Shown: positions 43,171 to 55,500 of the stretch, in pieces | Numbering within the stretch: the first letter of the stretch is position 1 | Layout of the letters: the number at the start of each line of letters is the position of its first letter | Assembly (NCBI GenBank): GCA_012184525.1 | Contig: WOFQ01000001.1 | Span: 2,046,001-2,110,000, forward strand | Direction: 5' to 3' | Length of the DNA: 64,000 bases | From: Xenoacremonium recifei | Lineage: Eukaryota; Ascomycota; Sordariomycetes; Hypocreales; Nectriaceae | The notes under the pieces: model-generated | What the model saw: the letters and a program-made list of their open reading frames with translations, nothing else | Told to the model about the DNA's origin: nothing | The model's database searches: none | Program-made: the position numbers and the translations under genes

Positions 43171-46146
43171 TTATGCAAACTGGCGCTTGAGGTCGGTCCA
43201 TTTGCGATTCAGCGTCTCATGCTGAGAATTTATCTGCGATACGCGTTAGCAGGTATTCAGAACATTGCATCCAAGAAGCGCCACTCACCTCTGCATAGCG
43301 CATCTTTGTCTGGACCAGTTCCTCTTCCAATTCAGCCAGCTCCTTCTCGAGCCGCTGGTTCTCCTCGTGGACATTGGCATTTCGCTTCATCAAATCATCC
43401 CGCTCAAGCTTCCACGTCTCTTCAATCTCCATAGGTTGCTTCTCGATGACCACGCGCAGCTCCCGAACCTGTCCCCGCAGGCTCTCGTTCTCATCCTTGA
43501 GTTCCTCGTTCTCGATCTTCGTATGGACCAGCTCAGTGGCCAAATCGGTCTGTTCCCGATCACACACCTCGACCCGCTCCTCCAGCCTGCGGACCTTTAC
43601 AGCAAGCTTTTGATTCGTTGTGCGGAGTTCGTAAAGTTCGTTCTCTCGTTCCTTTTCCGTCTTTGTTTTCTCTTCCCACTCGGCCGTATACGTCTTTAGG
43701 AGCTCCGGAGTGATCTTAACCTCACACGCATCCTTGACAAATTGGTCTGCGTGGTACACTTCCTTGTCGCTGCTGGAACTCGAGCTGCCAAAGAATCCGT
43801 TCTCCAGAATGCTGCCGTGGCTAGGGTCCTTGTCGATGTACACGTCGAACAGTTTGTCTTTGAGATAAGTTGTGAGCTGCTGCATATCCGAAAGACCCAG
43901 CAAAGTAGTGGCGTTCTTCTGCATTAATACGATGCCGAAACGCAAGATGGCCGACAGACCCTCGGATAGGATCAGATCGTATATTCGGAGCACAAGTTGC
44001 AGCGGGAACCGATAGGCAAAAAGCGTCAAAAACCACTGCGTAGCATAGAGGTGGGGAGATATTCCTCGTCGGTGAAGGTGGCAGTAGAGCGCAGGTTCGA
44101 GGTCCTCCAGGAGGCGTTCGAACTGGTACAGGTGCATATGTAGTCCAGGCATGTCTTGAATGAAAAGGTCTCGTAGCTTATAGTGGTTCATCAATCGTAC
44201 AAGTAATGAAAAGGCTTCTTGTTCGGGCATCTATGAAGGGGTCAGCAAAGTCACAAGCAGAATCAAAGCATGCTTCTAGTTCTCTTACATTGAAGAGCAG
44301 CGGCATGATGAGGAAATTCATGCCCTGCGCATATCCAACGCCCTCGTCGAAGAGAGCATATGCCTTGCAGACACCGAAAAGGCCGTCCTGAAGCCCTGCT
44401 GCAGCCGCATACTTAGAATAGCTAGTGCGAGCACCAAGGTCTCGGCGGATCGTCTTCTCAAGCTTCTGGATCATGGCAGCATCCTCCTTGTCCTTTCGCT
44501 TGCGCTCTGCAGCAGCGGCCGCTTGCGCCTTGAGCACAGCTTCTGCGCTCTTCTCGTTCGGCGAAGGGGCTCCATTAGCTCCCGAGTTTTCTGAGTTCAC
44601 GGACGATGCCGACGATGTCACGGCGTCGCCGCTCTGCACGCTCAGATTCCCGTTGCTCAGAGAGCTGGTCGTAGTGCTATTACTGTGGCGATCCTTATCT
44701 TTGTCGGATCCTCTGGTAGCCAGCTCCTTGTAAACGCCCTCCAGTTCCTCGTTCTTACTGCTGGCCAAGACCTGCCAAATGACGCCGCGGATAGCACTAG
44801 GGATGCCAGTCGCGATGGCCCTGTTGAGCTCCTCGGCACTCGTCCGTGCCACGGCCGTTGGGCCCTCGTAGACAACCGATTGCCAGAGATCCCAGTCAAC
44901 CTGTGCATCCGAGATTGCGGAGAGGCCTGTGTTCACTCCCGAAACAGTCCCGGGTGCCATACTTGGGTTCGGGCTGGGAACGGGCGATGGCAGGGGCTTC
45001 TCTACAGCGGATTCTCCAGGAGCAATAACGCCCAAGCCAGCGCCTGCATCCCCAGTCTTATCAACTTCGATGTCATGGCTGACGACGGACTCTTCTTGTA
45101 GTCGGAGCAGCTTGAACCTGTCCTTGAGGCTCGTCCGGACGATGCCGTCCACAGATGCGGCATCGCCATCCTTCTCCTCCTCGAGACGACTCAACATCAT
45201 CTCGGGATTGCTAGTTATGGTGGCGATGGAGCTAGCGGTATTCCTTCGAGTGGACGAGTGGGCGGGCGGCGAGGGATGGGATTCTTTCTCCTTGGAGGAA
45301 CTTCGAGACAGCCAGGAGAAGGGGCTGGTGAGCTTTCGGGTCGGAGGCGGTGGAGGGAGAGGTTGAGCTTGAGCTTGAGCTTGGGTTTGTGGCGCCGAAG
45401 GGGGAGGCGCCACGGCAGCGGCCGATGGCACGGGGCTTCTGGACGGCGACTCAGCCGGGGGAGACCACGGCATGGCAGGGAGGGCTTGTGTGATGCTGCT
45501 TAGTGATATCGTTTTGCTGGGCTGCTCCTTTTCGGCGGGGCTCTTGGGTTCTAGGCGGGCATGAGTGTGAGTCGGGTTGGTCCAGGCTGAGGAATTCAGG
45601 GGAGATTACCTGGCTGAGGTGGTGCAACGTCATCGTCGAGGTTGACGTTGTCGAGGTTGGACGTATTTGAGAAGCGGTGCGTGGTGGAGGTCGACTTGCG
45701 GGGAGAGGACGCGCTCTTGTGATTGATGCTGCTGGCGTCGTCGGCCGAGTCGTCGCCGCTGTGATGCTGTCCCTCTTGGGATTCAGGGGACGGGGGCTGG
45801 GGCTTCGATACCGAGACGGTTCTCTTCGTGAGCGACCGCACCGACGACGTATCGATCGCGTCCTCAAAGGTCTCGTGTTCAGCGGCCTGGCTGGTTAGCA
45901 TTGAGCGCGAATCGAAGGCATCCAGAGCGTAGCATGTCGTGTGACTGGCGCAGGACGGCCGGCGAGGGATGAGGAGGAGGTGGCTCGACATACAGATGCA
46001 GCTTCTTCCCCATCAGACTCCGTACCAGACGAGAGCCTCTTGTTGGTGGCGTCCTCCTTTTGGTCCTGCTCCAGATCCTGGTCCTGGTGCTGCGATTGGG
46101 ACTGGGACTCGGGCGAGGCGCCCTCGTCCTGCGGCTGCTGCGACAT
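43171..46146 (-). CDS. GYP5: GYP5-like TBC-domain RabGAP with C-terminal coiled coil
   Basis: Five exons: 46146-45994, 45886-45610, 45550-44289, 44230-43289, 43233-43171; 898 residues. The first 390 residues are acidic and Ser/Pro/Gln-rich, with a Gln-Ala repeat coded near 45364-45384. The TBC domain spans about 392-670, beginning GIPSAIRGVIWQVL, interrupted by a ~100-residue Ser/Asn/Ala insert, then LEKTIRRDLGARTSYSKY (arginine finger), GYAQGMNFLIMPLLFN (glutamine finger) and HRRGISPHLYATQWFLTLFA. The tail (about 740-875) is a long heptad-rich coiled coil. Such proteins stimulate GTP hydrolysis by Rab/Ypt GTPases on Golgi and exocytic vesicles. I chose the Met at 46146 (MSQQPQDEG); an in-frame Met at 46278 is possible. 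The last intron could also end 12 bases later without a frame change. Confidence 0.92.
45364..45384. repeat. Short tandem hexanucleotide repeat in coding sequence
   Basis: About 3.5 copies of a GAGCTT unit inside the RabGAP first third, coding on the minus strand for an alternating Gln-Ala run. Such runs can change in length between strains without shifting the frame. Confidence 0.7.
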
Positions 46147-49100
46147 TGGACTGGAGATCGACTCGACTATCGGACGTGGCTCGCTGGCAATGGGAGCAGG
46201 CTCGCAGGCTCCGGCTCGTTGGTTCAAAACTGACGGTGGTGATGTGGCCCCTCCAATCACTGGCTTCCAGCCATACAAGGGGAAACGGGGGGCGAGCGAG
46301 GGCGATGATCCAGCGCAACTCGCAACTCGCCAGCCGTCGAATTAGGCGTGTCTTGGGATGTAAACGAGAGGATTGAGTCGCGGGGAGGCCAACAGGAGAA
46401 TTCTGGGAAGCCGGACTCGGGGCTGAAAGGAATCTCGGGGGGGCAGGAGCGGTGGAGGCGGTTATCGTTCCTCCCCTTTCGCAGTATTGATTGGGACGGG
46501 GATGGATAGCACGGAGCCTTGTTGGAGGTTAACAGGAAGGACTTTCAGGTACGGGCAGCTAGAGGCGACGGGGGGCGCTGAGGCGTTAGCGGGCCTCGGG
46601 GACGGCGCTTTTAGGGCAGGTCTAGGGGGCTGTTAGCGGGCGGGCTCAGCTGCCTGTCCCTTGGTACCGAATGTTAGTCTAATCTTGTCGTGCTCTGCCA
46701 AACTGAAGCAATCAATGCATATTGTCTGCCCGCCTTCACGTTTCCTGCCTTCCTATCACGTTTGTTCTTGTCCCTCCAAGGGGGACTCAGCCTGACCAAA
46801 TACGTACTCCGATTCACTGTGACATGCCTGTCTCATCGTCTCCAGATACTGACGGGTCTGTAATGGAGTCTGCCCAGCTTTTCACCCTGGAACTATGTTT
46901 CTGGCATTCTCCAAAGTTTCTCGAACCGATCCAAGACAGCATCGCAGTGACCCTAGACCTCGTCGGTACCGAATGAATGGGAAGGCCGATCAGCCTCTGT
47001 GCTAATCGCCGTGTCCTTCTTGATCTCCTGTCTCCTTACAGCGTACGAAGTACATCTTGGTTCAAGGGAGGGCAAATCGTCACTGTCCAGACATGCACGT
47101 CAAATCATACCACCTCATCGCTGCTTATCCATGGACACCGCATTCCAGCACCCCAGCCAGCTTCCAAAACAGGTCTGAGGCTGGCTCGAACTGCGCCAAC
47201 CATCTGCGATTCCCATCTTGAAGTCAGAGTCAGTCAGCCGAAAGGAGGACGTTTCAGAAACACCAGGCGCAGGGGTCAAGAAGCTAAGGACGGTCCATCT
47301 TCCCTGTCTGCGGCCAATGGCAGAGCCTCGGGTGAGTGTTTCACCAGTTTCCGCCTCTGGATTCGCAGAGGCCAGTTGTCATATGTATGCATCATCCACA
47401 TCCCGTCATCGTGATGTTTCCATGTGTTTGTGTCTCATATGGAGTAAAGCAGCCATCAACCTAATTATAAGGCTAAGTGCATGTTATATGCTGACAGTCA
47501 GCTATGAACGGGCTCAGAGGCAATACAGGAGTCGAATCCTTTCTATTTCCGGCTGAAGAGACGTCTTTGCCTGCCCTGGCCTTCCTCCTGGCACTAACGC
47601 AGGGGCTGCTCGGGCCAGGACCGCAAATGCCGGTCTCTCCGTTCCCATCATATAGGGTGGTGTCCTCGCCATGATGCTACGTGCCTTTCAACCTCTACCT
47701 TGGTACAACGAGTTGATATCCAAATAATGAAACATAACGAGTCGGCATAGATGTATCGGCATATGGGCTGATTAGCCGCCTAGGTTACTCTAGAGTCCGA
47801 ACTTTTTTTTTCATCCGTGTGAAAATTGCTTGCGTCGTCCACCCATGAGGTCTGAGTGGTCATGACTGACCATCTCATGGCTCTAAGAATCACCTTGAGG
47901 TTGAGATCTCCCTATCCCAGTCCCAGTCACTAGCACTTACTTTGGGACAGAACTCTGGGTCAACGACACATTTCAAGAGTGCTCCCTAGTGCTTTACAGA
48001 GTATATCAAACTCACAATTTTACATACCTAAGTTGGCCGCGTACCTACCCTAAATCACCGCCCTTCAGTTTGATGATGATGGGGTCAATTAGAGCCAGAG
48101 CCTTTAGGAATCATTAGAGCTACAAAGAATAGCATCGACTACTCAGATGACACGGGGAAAATTAACAGACACGGCACTCTCGTGGATAATACTGATATAT
48201 TTCTATATTCTTAACCCAAATTGACCGCACCGGGCCTTTCTTTTTTTTTTTCCGTTGCCTACCGTAATAAGGTCCTTGGCAATGGCGAGTTGGCATATGG
48301 TATCCGTTATGCTTCTTAAATGTGGTGGTCGTATTGTTGCTACTAATATTCCGTCCGAGTCATCAATTTCACCCCAATAGGTCGACCCGGTCCTCAAGTT
48401 CGCCTTGCAGCGATGAATCTGGCCTCCTGTCGACCTAATGTCATCCTCTGGTAAATAGAAACGTCCGGTATCATTCATGTACGAGACTTCTGGCTTCTCC
48501 GCCACATCACCACAACTTCACAGAGCTCGGAGAGAGTCTTCCGAGAGCCTCCGGAGTCGCACCTGCATGCTTGTGATTGTCAAATTAGGAAACAGTGATA
48601 ACAAACGGCTTTCCGTTGTCTACCTGAGGGGTGGATTGCTAGGTTGGTACCTGACTGATGAGGCACACCAGCGCCTCATGCGCCTCATGCCTTTAAAATA
48701 AGGTATCTAGGCAGGGAACTAGCAAATCAAGGTGCAGGCGAGGCTGGCAATTAGTTAGCAAACTGGTGCGGAGAGATAGTCCGGTCCATCGGCAAGAGGT
48801 ACCGCAAAAGCCAAATTCCGCGTGGGGGGTACCTGCCTGGACGCCCCAAAGCTCCAGTGACTTAACTGCCAAATGGCGGGCGGCTGACAGGCTGAAGCTT
48901 CACCGGTGCGCCCTGTGCCTATTACGCAAAGGCCCACCTGCACTTCTCAACCTGACGATTTGCCCATGGGCTTTTCCCGCCCGACAACCTTCTCTCCACA
49001 TCCTCTCGACACAACTTCTTTTCTCTTGATACCACCCCAGCCTGTATGATCTGTTGGACGAGGGTCGTCGCTTGAACTCGCTGCACACTCTGGTCTGCAC

Positions 49101-49558
49101 CCGTTGCCGCTTGGTCCTGGACGAAGCTCTTTCCTGGTTGACCTGCACTCAGCCTTGAGCCTCTCGCCCACTCCAAGCTCCATCGGCACTTCGAGATCTT
49201 TCCGCCGACGACACCTGCTTCATCCTGGGACATCAACGGCGCAAGCCTTCGACCACACTCGAGAATCCTCCGCAGAAATCCGATCCGTTGTCTGCATAGT
49301 CGCCTGAACGAACATCCTGTCGCCTGGGTTTCCGTCGATCCTTCCTCCGAGGCAGCAGAGCCACCCAGCCTTAATCCCACATAGTATCACGATCACCCCT
49401 TCCAAGACGCCGCTTTTCCACGACGTAGGGAGTTGTCCGGCCTAGGGCACTCCTCCTTTCCGAGTGAGCTGTCGCTGTGGCGGGCTTAATCACCTGGCTG
49501 TAGCAGAGGGGGAGCTTGTTTCTTTTTTCTACGGCTCTCCGTCGCTTCCATCGTCACC
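46147..49558. promoter_or_regulatory. Long divergent promoter interval between RabGAP gene and TOM1
   Basis: 3.4 kb containing both upstream regions. An 11-base T run lies at 48241-48251 and a GCGCCTCAT pair near 48670-48690. The segment 47700-48350 is AT-rich, while 48950-49558 is C/T-rich and fits a long TOM1 leader. A T-arm-like stretch near 47528 does not fold into a tRNA. No gene supported. Confidence 0.5.
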
Positions 49559-52500
49559 ATGGGCAAAATTACTAAGACGCTGCAACCTAAGCACAAGGAG
49601 ACCTTGGTATGTCAGAGTCCAATCACCGTCTGTATGGCAGTCTCGCTAACAACGCCTCCAGTCTCCCTGGTTGAAGAACTACGTCGAGACGACCGCTACG
49701 ACCCCTCTTCCGCAACTCCCAAAACAGCTCGGCAGTTTCCCGTCGTCCTGGCCCTTCGGTCGAGGCGATTTATATCACTGGATTCCCCTGCTGAACCGCT
49801 TCGACAGCATTATCGAGTATTTTTGCTCGGCATACCAACTGAACAAGGGGCCTCAAGATCGTGACTTTGGCTGCGATGTACTACTCAACCACAGCACGGA
49901 ATCGCCGTTCAAGAACGAGCAGCGATGGTCAATGAATGACCTCAAGACCCTGGGTTTCCCTCTCGATGGAGACCAGACACTGATTGAGGCCGTCCTCAAG
50001 TTCACGTGCATGCTGCTGGAACATTGCGGGAATAGAAGCATCTATGCCAGTAGCTCACATCTCAACGATCTCCTCAACACGACGTCGTTGACTGTTCTGA
50101 TCGCCACCCTTGAGGTTGGTGGTGAACTGGCCCAGCGGTACCAAGCTTCTGTTAAGCGTATTGGCACGGCATCAAGGCAACTCAGCAGTGCCCTACTTGC
50201 CAACCACTATAACATCGACCTCGACCGTGTCCAGCAGATGGCATTGGCGTTTACAAAGACACCGTTGATCAGCCTCTCCGACCCTGTGCACTCCCACACG
50301 CCTGAGTCCTCGTCTAAGGGCAAGGACAAAGCCCAAGGTGTTCACTCCAAGTCGATAACCTCCATGCATGCCAATGATCTTGTTGCCCTTGCCACCTCTG
50401 ACCACAAGCGATGGAGTGGTTGGGGCGACGTGAAGGTCTCTTACTACCCCCAACACACGGTTCAGGAACAGCACGTCCAACCTGAACAAGGACGGTCATC
50501 TATGCCGTCTACGCCGACGCCGTTACGTCGCAGCTCGACCATGACCTCGCAACACCAGACCCCACGGTCGCGGAACCATTTCACAGATGACTCGTCGCCT
50601 CTTGGTCCCCGGACACCCGGAGCTGTGGATGAGCAACCAACGCCGGGGCAGAAGACGTTTGAACTACCTTCTCACGTGGTTTTATCAACCCCGACGGCCA
50701 CGCTCGTGTCGAAATGCCCTGACGACATGCCCCAGGCATCCAAATACGAAGTCTTTCACCGCATCCGGGTGGCCAAGGCTCTCCTCGGCCATCGAAAGTC
50801 TCGCCAACAGCTTTTGGCTGTTCGACTACTCGCTATCACGAACTTGGCTTTCATTCACACGGAGTCGAACTTTGTTGAGAAGGTTCTGCGTCAGGATGTC
50901 GACGAAACACGCAGATTCCAGCTTGTTTACCAGCTGGCTGAATTAATTCACCCCCATGAACAAATTCCTCTATGGCTACAGGCAATGTCATTTACCCTCC
51001 TGGAAGCAATTTCGCATTTTCCGGCTAGGGTTCAGGATGTCCTATCTGCTGTCAATGCAAACGTCAATCATGGTATACTTTTATACGTGATCAGGAAGGC
51101 AGTTGCTGGCATGAAGGAAGAAGATCCGGCACACGATGACAATCAGGAGACTGAAGCAGACGAGTGGCGGAACAACCTTTTCTCCCTGACTTTGCATCTC
51201 TCCATGTCAACCCGAGTCGGGAGCGAAATGGTGTCTGCTGGTCTGATGGATATTCTTGTGGAGATTCTTAATATCCGTTCTGGCGTTGCGCAACGCATCC
51301 ATTCCATGGTTTTGGCGTTCCTTGATGGTTTGATATGGTCATACCAAGTTGCTTTCTCCTCTTTCTTCTCTGCCAAGGGCCTGGACGCTGTTGCTCAATT
51401 GGTGGTTGATACAGTGGCTAAAGCCCAAAGCCTTGTGGAATCAGGACATGGCGTTGCCCCTGATCAAAAATCGAGCATTGTCGACTACGAGATTCCGTAT
51501 TTCCAGCAGCAGACTTTGAGATGGCTTTTGAAGTTCGCTCACCACATCATGTCAAACTCTTATAGCTACGGAGGCAACACTGATCGGCTTTTGCGAAACC
51601 TGGTTGATAAATCAGATCTTTTGGCCAGTCTGCGGGAAATTGTCGAGGACAAGAAGAGCTTCGGTTCACTTGTTTGGACTAATACTGCCACGATCCTAAG
51701 CGACTTCATCAACAACGACCCAACAAGTTTCGCAGCCATTTCGGAATCAGGAATCATCAGAACGTATCTGGAGACGATCACCGGCGGCGCCCTTCCGGCT
51801 AATTTGTTTGAGGAGCAGAAATCGGAAGAACGAGAAGACGGAGACGAATCTACTTCAGCGGTTGCCTCTATTCCGACCCTTTCTACTGATATGCGACCCC
51901 ATCCCCCATCTGAAGAGACCCTTAGCCAGCGTTCTACAGAGACCCTTGCTCAGGGCATACTCCCTTCGTCAGACGCAATCTCCGTTGTTCCACAGGTCCT
52001 GAACTCTATTTCGCTCAATAACGCCGGCATGAAGATGGTTGTTGCCTCTCGGGCGTTCGATAGCTATTTCGAGATCTTCGAGAGTCCGGCTCATGTCAAG
52101 TGCATGGAATTCGATGGTGACTTGGCAAGTAATGTTGGAGCCAGCTTTGACGAACTTGCGCGGCATCATCCGCCTCTGCGGGCATCAATCTCAAACGCTG
52201 TGATCGACATGATTGCTCGTTTACGCTACCTGGGCGTGCAAAAAGCGAAGACTGCTGCATGGGGGACAAAGCTGTTGCTCGTGAACAGCGAGGGCAGGAC
52301 GGTTTACATCAATGAGAATGGTGAAACTATGCCCGCCAAGCGGTCCGATGGAAGATCAGAGGTATCAAGCACCGGAGATATGGACGTTGATATGCCTGAT
52401 GCGGTGCCAGAGAACGACACTGGTTCCGACGCCCGAGGCGATACTTGGGAGGAAGCGTCTAACGGGAACTTCACGGCATACGTGTATGCTCTTGCCAACT

Positions 52501-55500
52501 TCCTCAACTCCTACATCGCGAATGCAGTATTGAAGAATATCCTTGTGGAACAGGGCGGCCTTGAGCTTCTCTTCGATATTTGCTCATCTCCAAGCCTTCC
52601 GCCGATTTTTGCCGACTCTGTGGCTTCTAGAGTTCTCAACCAGGTCGTCTGTCAGCTCGTTGACACCTCGCCGGTCCGTGGTTTACCTTCTCTTATGAGG
52701 CGCGCACAGTCAGCTATTGATGACCTCCGACCCTTGGCCCTCAAGACAGAGCCCGTACCACCATACTTTGCGCCTTTCCTTACGCCCGACTTGAGTTTGG
52801 TCCAAGACAAGCCAGAATACCAAGAAGCTTGCCAGCAAGGAACAAAGATGGTCAAAGCTCTCTTGAATGCTCAGACCTTCATCAAAATCATATCCGACTG
52901 CTTCCCACCTTCAAGATCTAATTTCTTGCAATTCTTCAACGTGAACGTATACGACTACTACACGGATCTCATTAAATCGATCGGACCACTGTTACGAGGA
53001 GTCCTTGCCGAGGAGGCAGGCCATCTGGCAGTGATCCCGGCACATTGGGCGTTTAGGCGTCCTGGCTCACTACCAGATGGACCCTTGGGCGCAAGCCATG
53101 CAGGCCTGACCGCCGAGGAAACCACTTCGCTCGAGACCCTGGACAGCACTGAGACCACCAAAGCCGGTGAGAGTTCATCAAAGGATAAGACCGGGCCTAC
53201 TCGCCCAACAGAACAGGAGATGGCCTCTCCCCGGTTCAAGAACAACGAAACCCTTCGTCTCTTGTTGCATCCTCTGACCCCGACGACTTTCCCGTTGTTT
53301 CAGACTCTTGGAAGAGTGTTGTTGCCTCGTCGGGAAAGAGACCCGCGAGACCATTACCCAAGACCTCGCCATTTGGAGATTGCTCAAGCCCTTGCCGACA
53401 CTATCCTGGATCAACTGAGACCTTCCGTTGCTACATCCGGGCCAAGTTCCAGGGACTTTCACTTCTGGATCATTATGCTACATACTATCACGGAGATGCT
53501 GGTAGATTCTCGTAAGCAATCCGCTCTACTCTTACTACTATATACTAATATCCTGTAGCTACAGCTCGCACATCTGAACGCTCACCCGTACAGATTATTA
53601 TTCCTGTACTCCTGGCATTTAAGGAACAAGGCGGAGTCGATGTCTTGAACAACATGTTGAGAGTATTTTCAAATGCTGTTCGGGAAGGCGCTGAGAAGCC
53701 CTCGGAAGAGTCGTCAAAGGCGAAGGTTGCCGCTTTTGGTCTCAAAAAGATCATGGACTTATATTTAACTCTGGTGAACGGGAGGTACATTACCGAGTCT
53801 TGCGGCAACTTTGGCCTCCTGCCTCGTTCTACGGATAGGTCCCAGAACTCGCATGTTGCCTCCCAGATTGTCCTTGAACTTCGGGCTGCTATCTTCCCTG
53901 AAATAATCACGCTGTGGGAATCTTCGTTCATGGAGAAGGTGCCGCATCAGACTATGGCAAGGTTACTGGATATTCTGAAGCTGTTGTCCACTGGAGACCA
54001 CGAGCCTCCGTCCTCCTTGAAAGAAAAAGCCTCTTTCAAACTCCTCAAATCCAACGAGGCGCGATTCGATTGGCATTTACATCGATCAGTCGTTGACGAT
54101 CTTCTGACCCAGGGTTACGAGAAGGATCTAGCTCTTGAAGGCGTTTTCAGAGCCAACGGTCATGCAACCAATGCTCGTGACTACTGTTCTGCCCACAAGA
54201 AGGGATTGGCTGGCGCTCGAAATCCTGTCCCTGCCATAGAATCGGACTCTTCTGTCTTGAATGATGTTGGCTCCCAAACTCAAGAGGGGGGACCATCGAA
54301 CGGTGCCAGCACTTCAGAAACAGATAGAATGTCACTCGACGGCCCACCCGAGCTTGAAACCCCTGATCTTTCCGAGAGGTTCCTTGGGGATGCTTTGGGA
54401 GATATGATGGATCGCTCATCGGGAGAGACGCCTCGTCCCGCGAATGAGTCACAAGCGAGCGATCTTGATGTGCTGTCCACAAACGCCGTCGAGGGGTCTG
54501 AGACGACGTCTGGAGAAACTCAAGTGCCCTCGTCTAAGGAGAACATGGCGAGGTACAGAGCGACTTTGAAGGAAAATTTGATTGATCGATGCTTGGACGT
54601 CATTCGAGCCCATCCTAGCTCTGCGATCGAAATCTCAGAACTTATTCGGGTTATGGTTCTTGACAAGCAAAACGACGATGCTCAGGAAGAGGTTGGCAGT
54701 ACTTTGACGCTGGCGCTTTCATCGCTGGCTGGCGATGATGATGAACGGAAGAAGAATGGAAAATGCATCGCGGCCTACGCTCACCTACTTGCTCTATTGC
54801 TCCAGGACGATCATTTCTTCAAGAACAACATCGACAACTTAAGCGACAAAGTCGATGAGTACGTCAGCTTCCTCAAGACTACACCGGCTCCGTCAACAGA
54901 TGAGATTCCCCCGTGGATTCCTTATATCCTCCTGGTTGTTGAAGTTCTTCTATCCCATGACGAGCGTCCTGTTGCTGCCCAATGGACCGCGCCAACGTCC
55001 CTGGATGAAGAGGTTGTACCTCCAACCATGGAATTCCCGAAGCCTCTTGTCGACCATTCTTGTCGTCTTCAGATCCTTGAATCTCTCTTGGAAATGCTAC
55101 CGAGAATCGGCAAGGAAGAGACGCTTGCGATTTCGGCCTTGCGGGTGTTGGTGATTCTCACTCGGAACCGGAGCTTGGCAAAAGCAGTTGGTGATAAAAA
55201 GAACCTGCAGCGGCTGTTTCTTATGACAAAACAACTTGCTGGATCTGGATCCGAGCGTCTGAAGCAGACAAAGCTCACCACACATATCATGACGATCTTG
55301 CGCCACATTGTGGAAGACGAAGAAATCTTGAAGGAAATTATGCGCGCAGAGATCAAGTCTACCATGTCAGGCCTAGCTCGGAGCCATCGTGGCACTGTCG
55401 ATATCTCGACTTATCTGCGGGCCATGTCGCCTGTAGCCCTTCGGTGCCCAAGTCTTTTCATCGACGTCACCAACGAGACGGTGAGATATCAGAGGTGGAC

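Noticed and set aside
46722..47556. Three overlapping short plus-strand frames
   Set aside because: Low-quality translations without homology cues, in the promoter interval of TOM1.
47515..47560. Possible tRNA T-arm (gtcgaatcc)
   Set aside because: No matching acceptor, D-arm or anticodon stem can be drawn around it.
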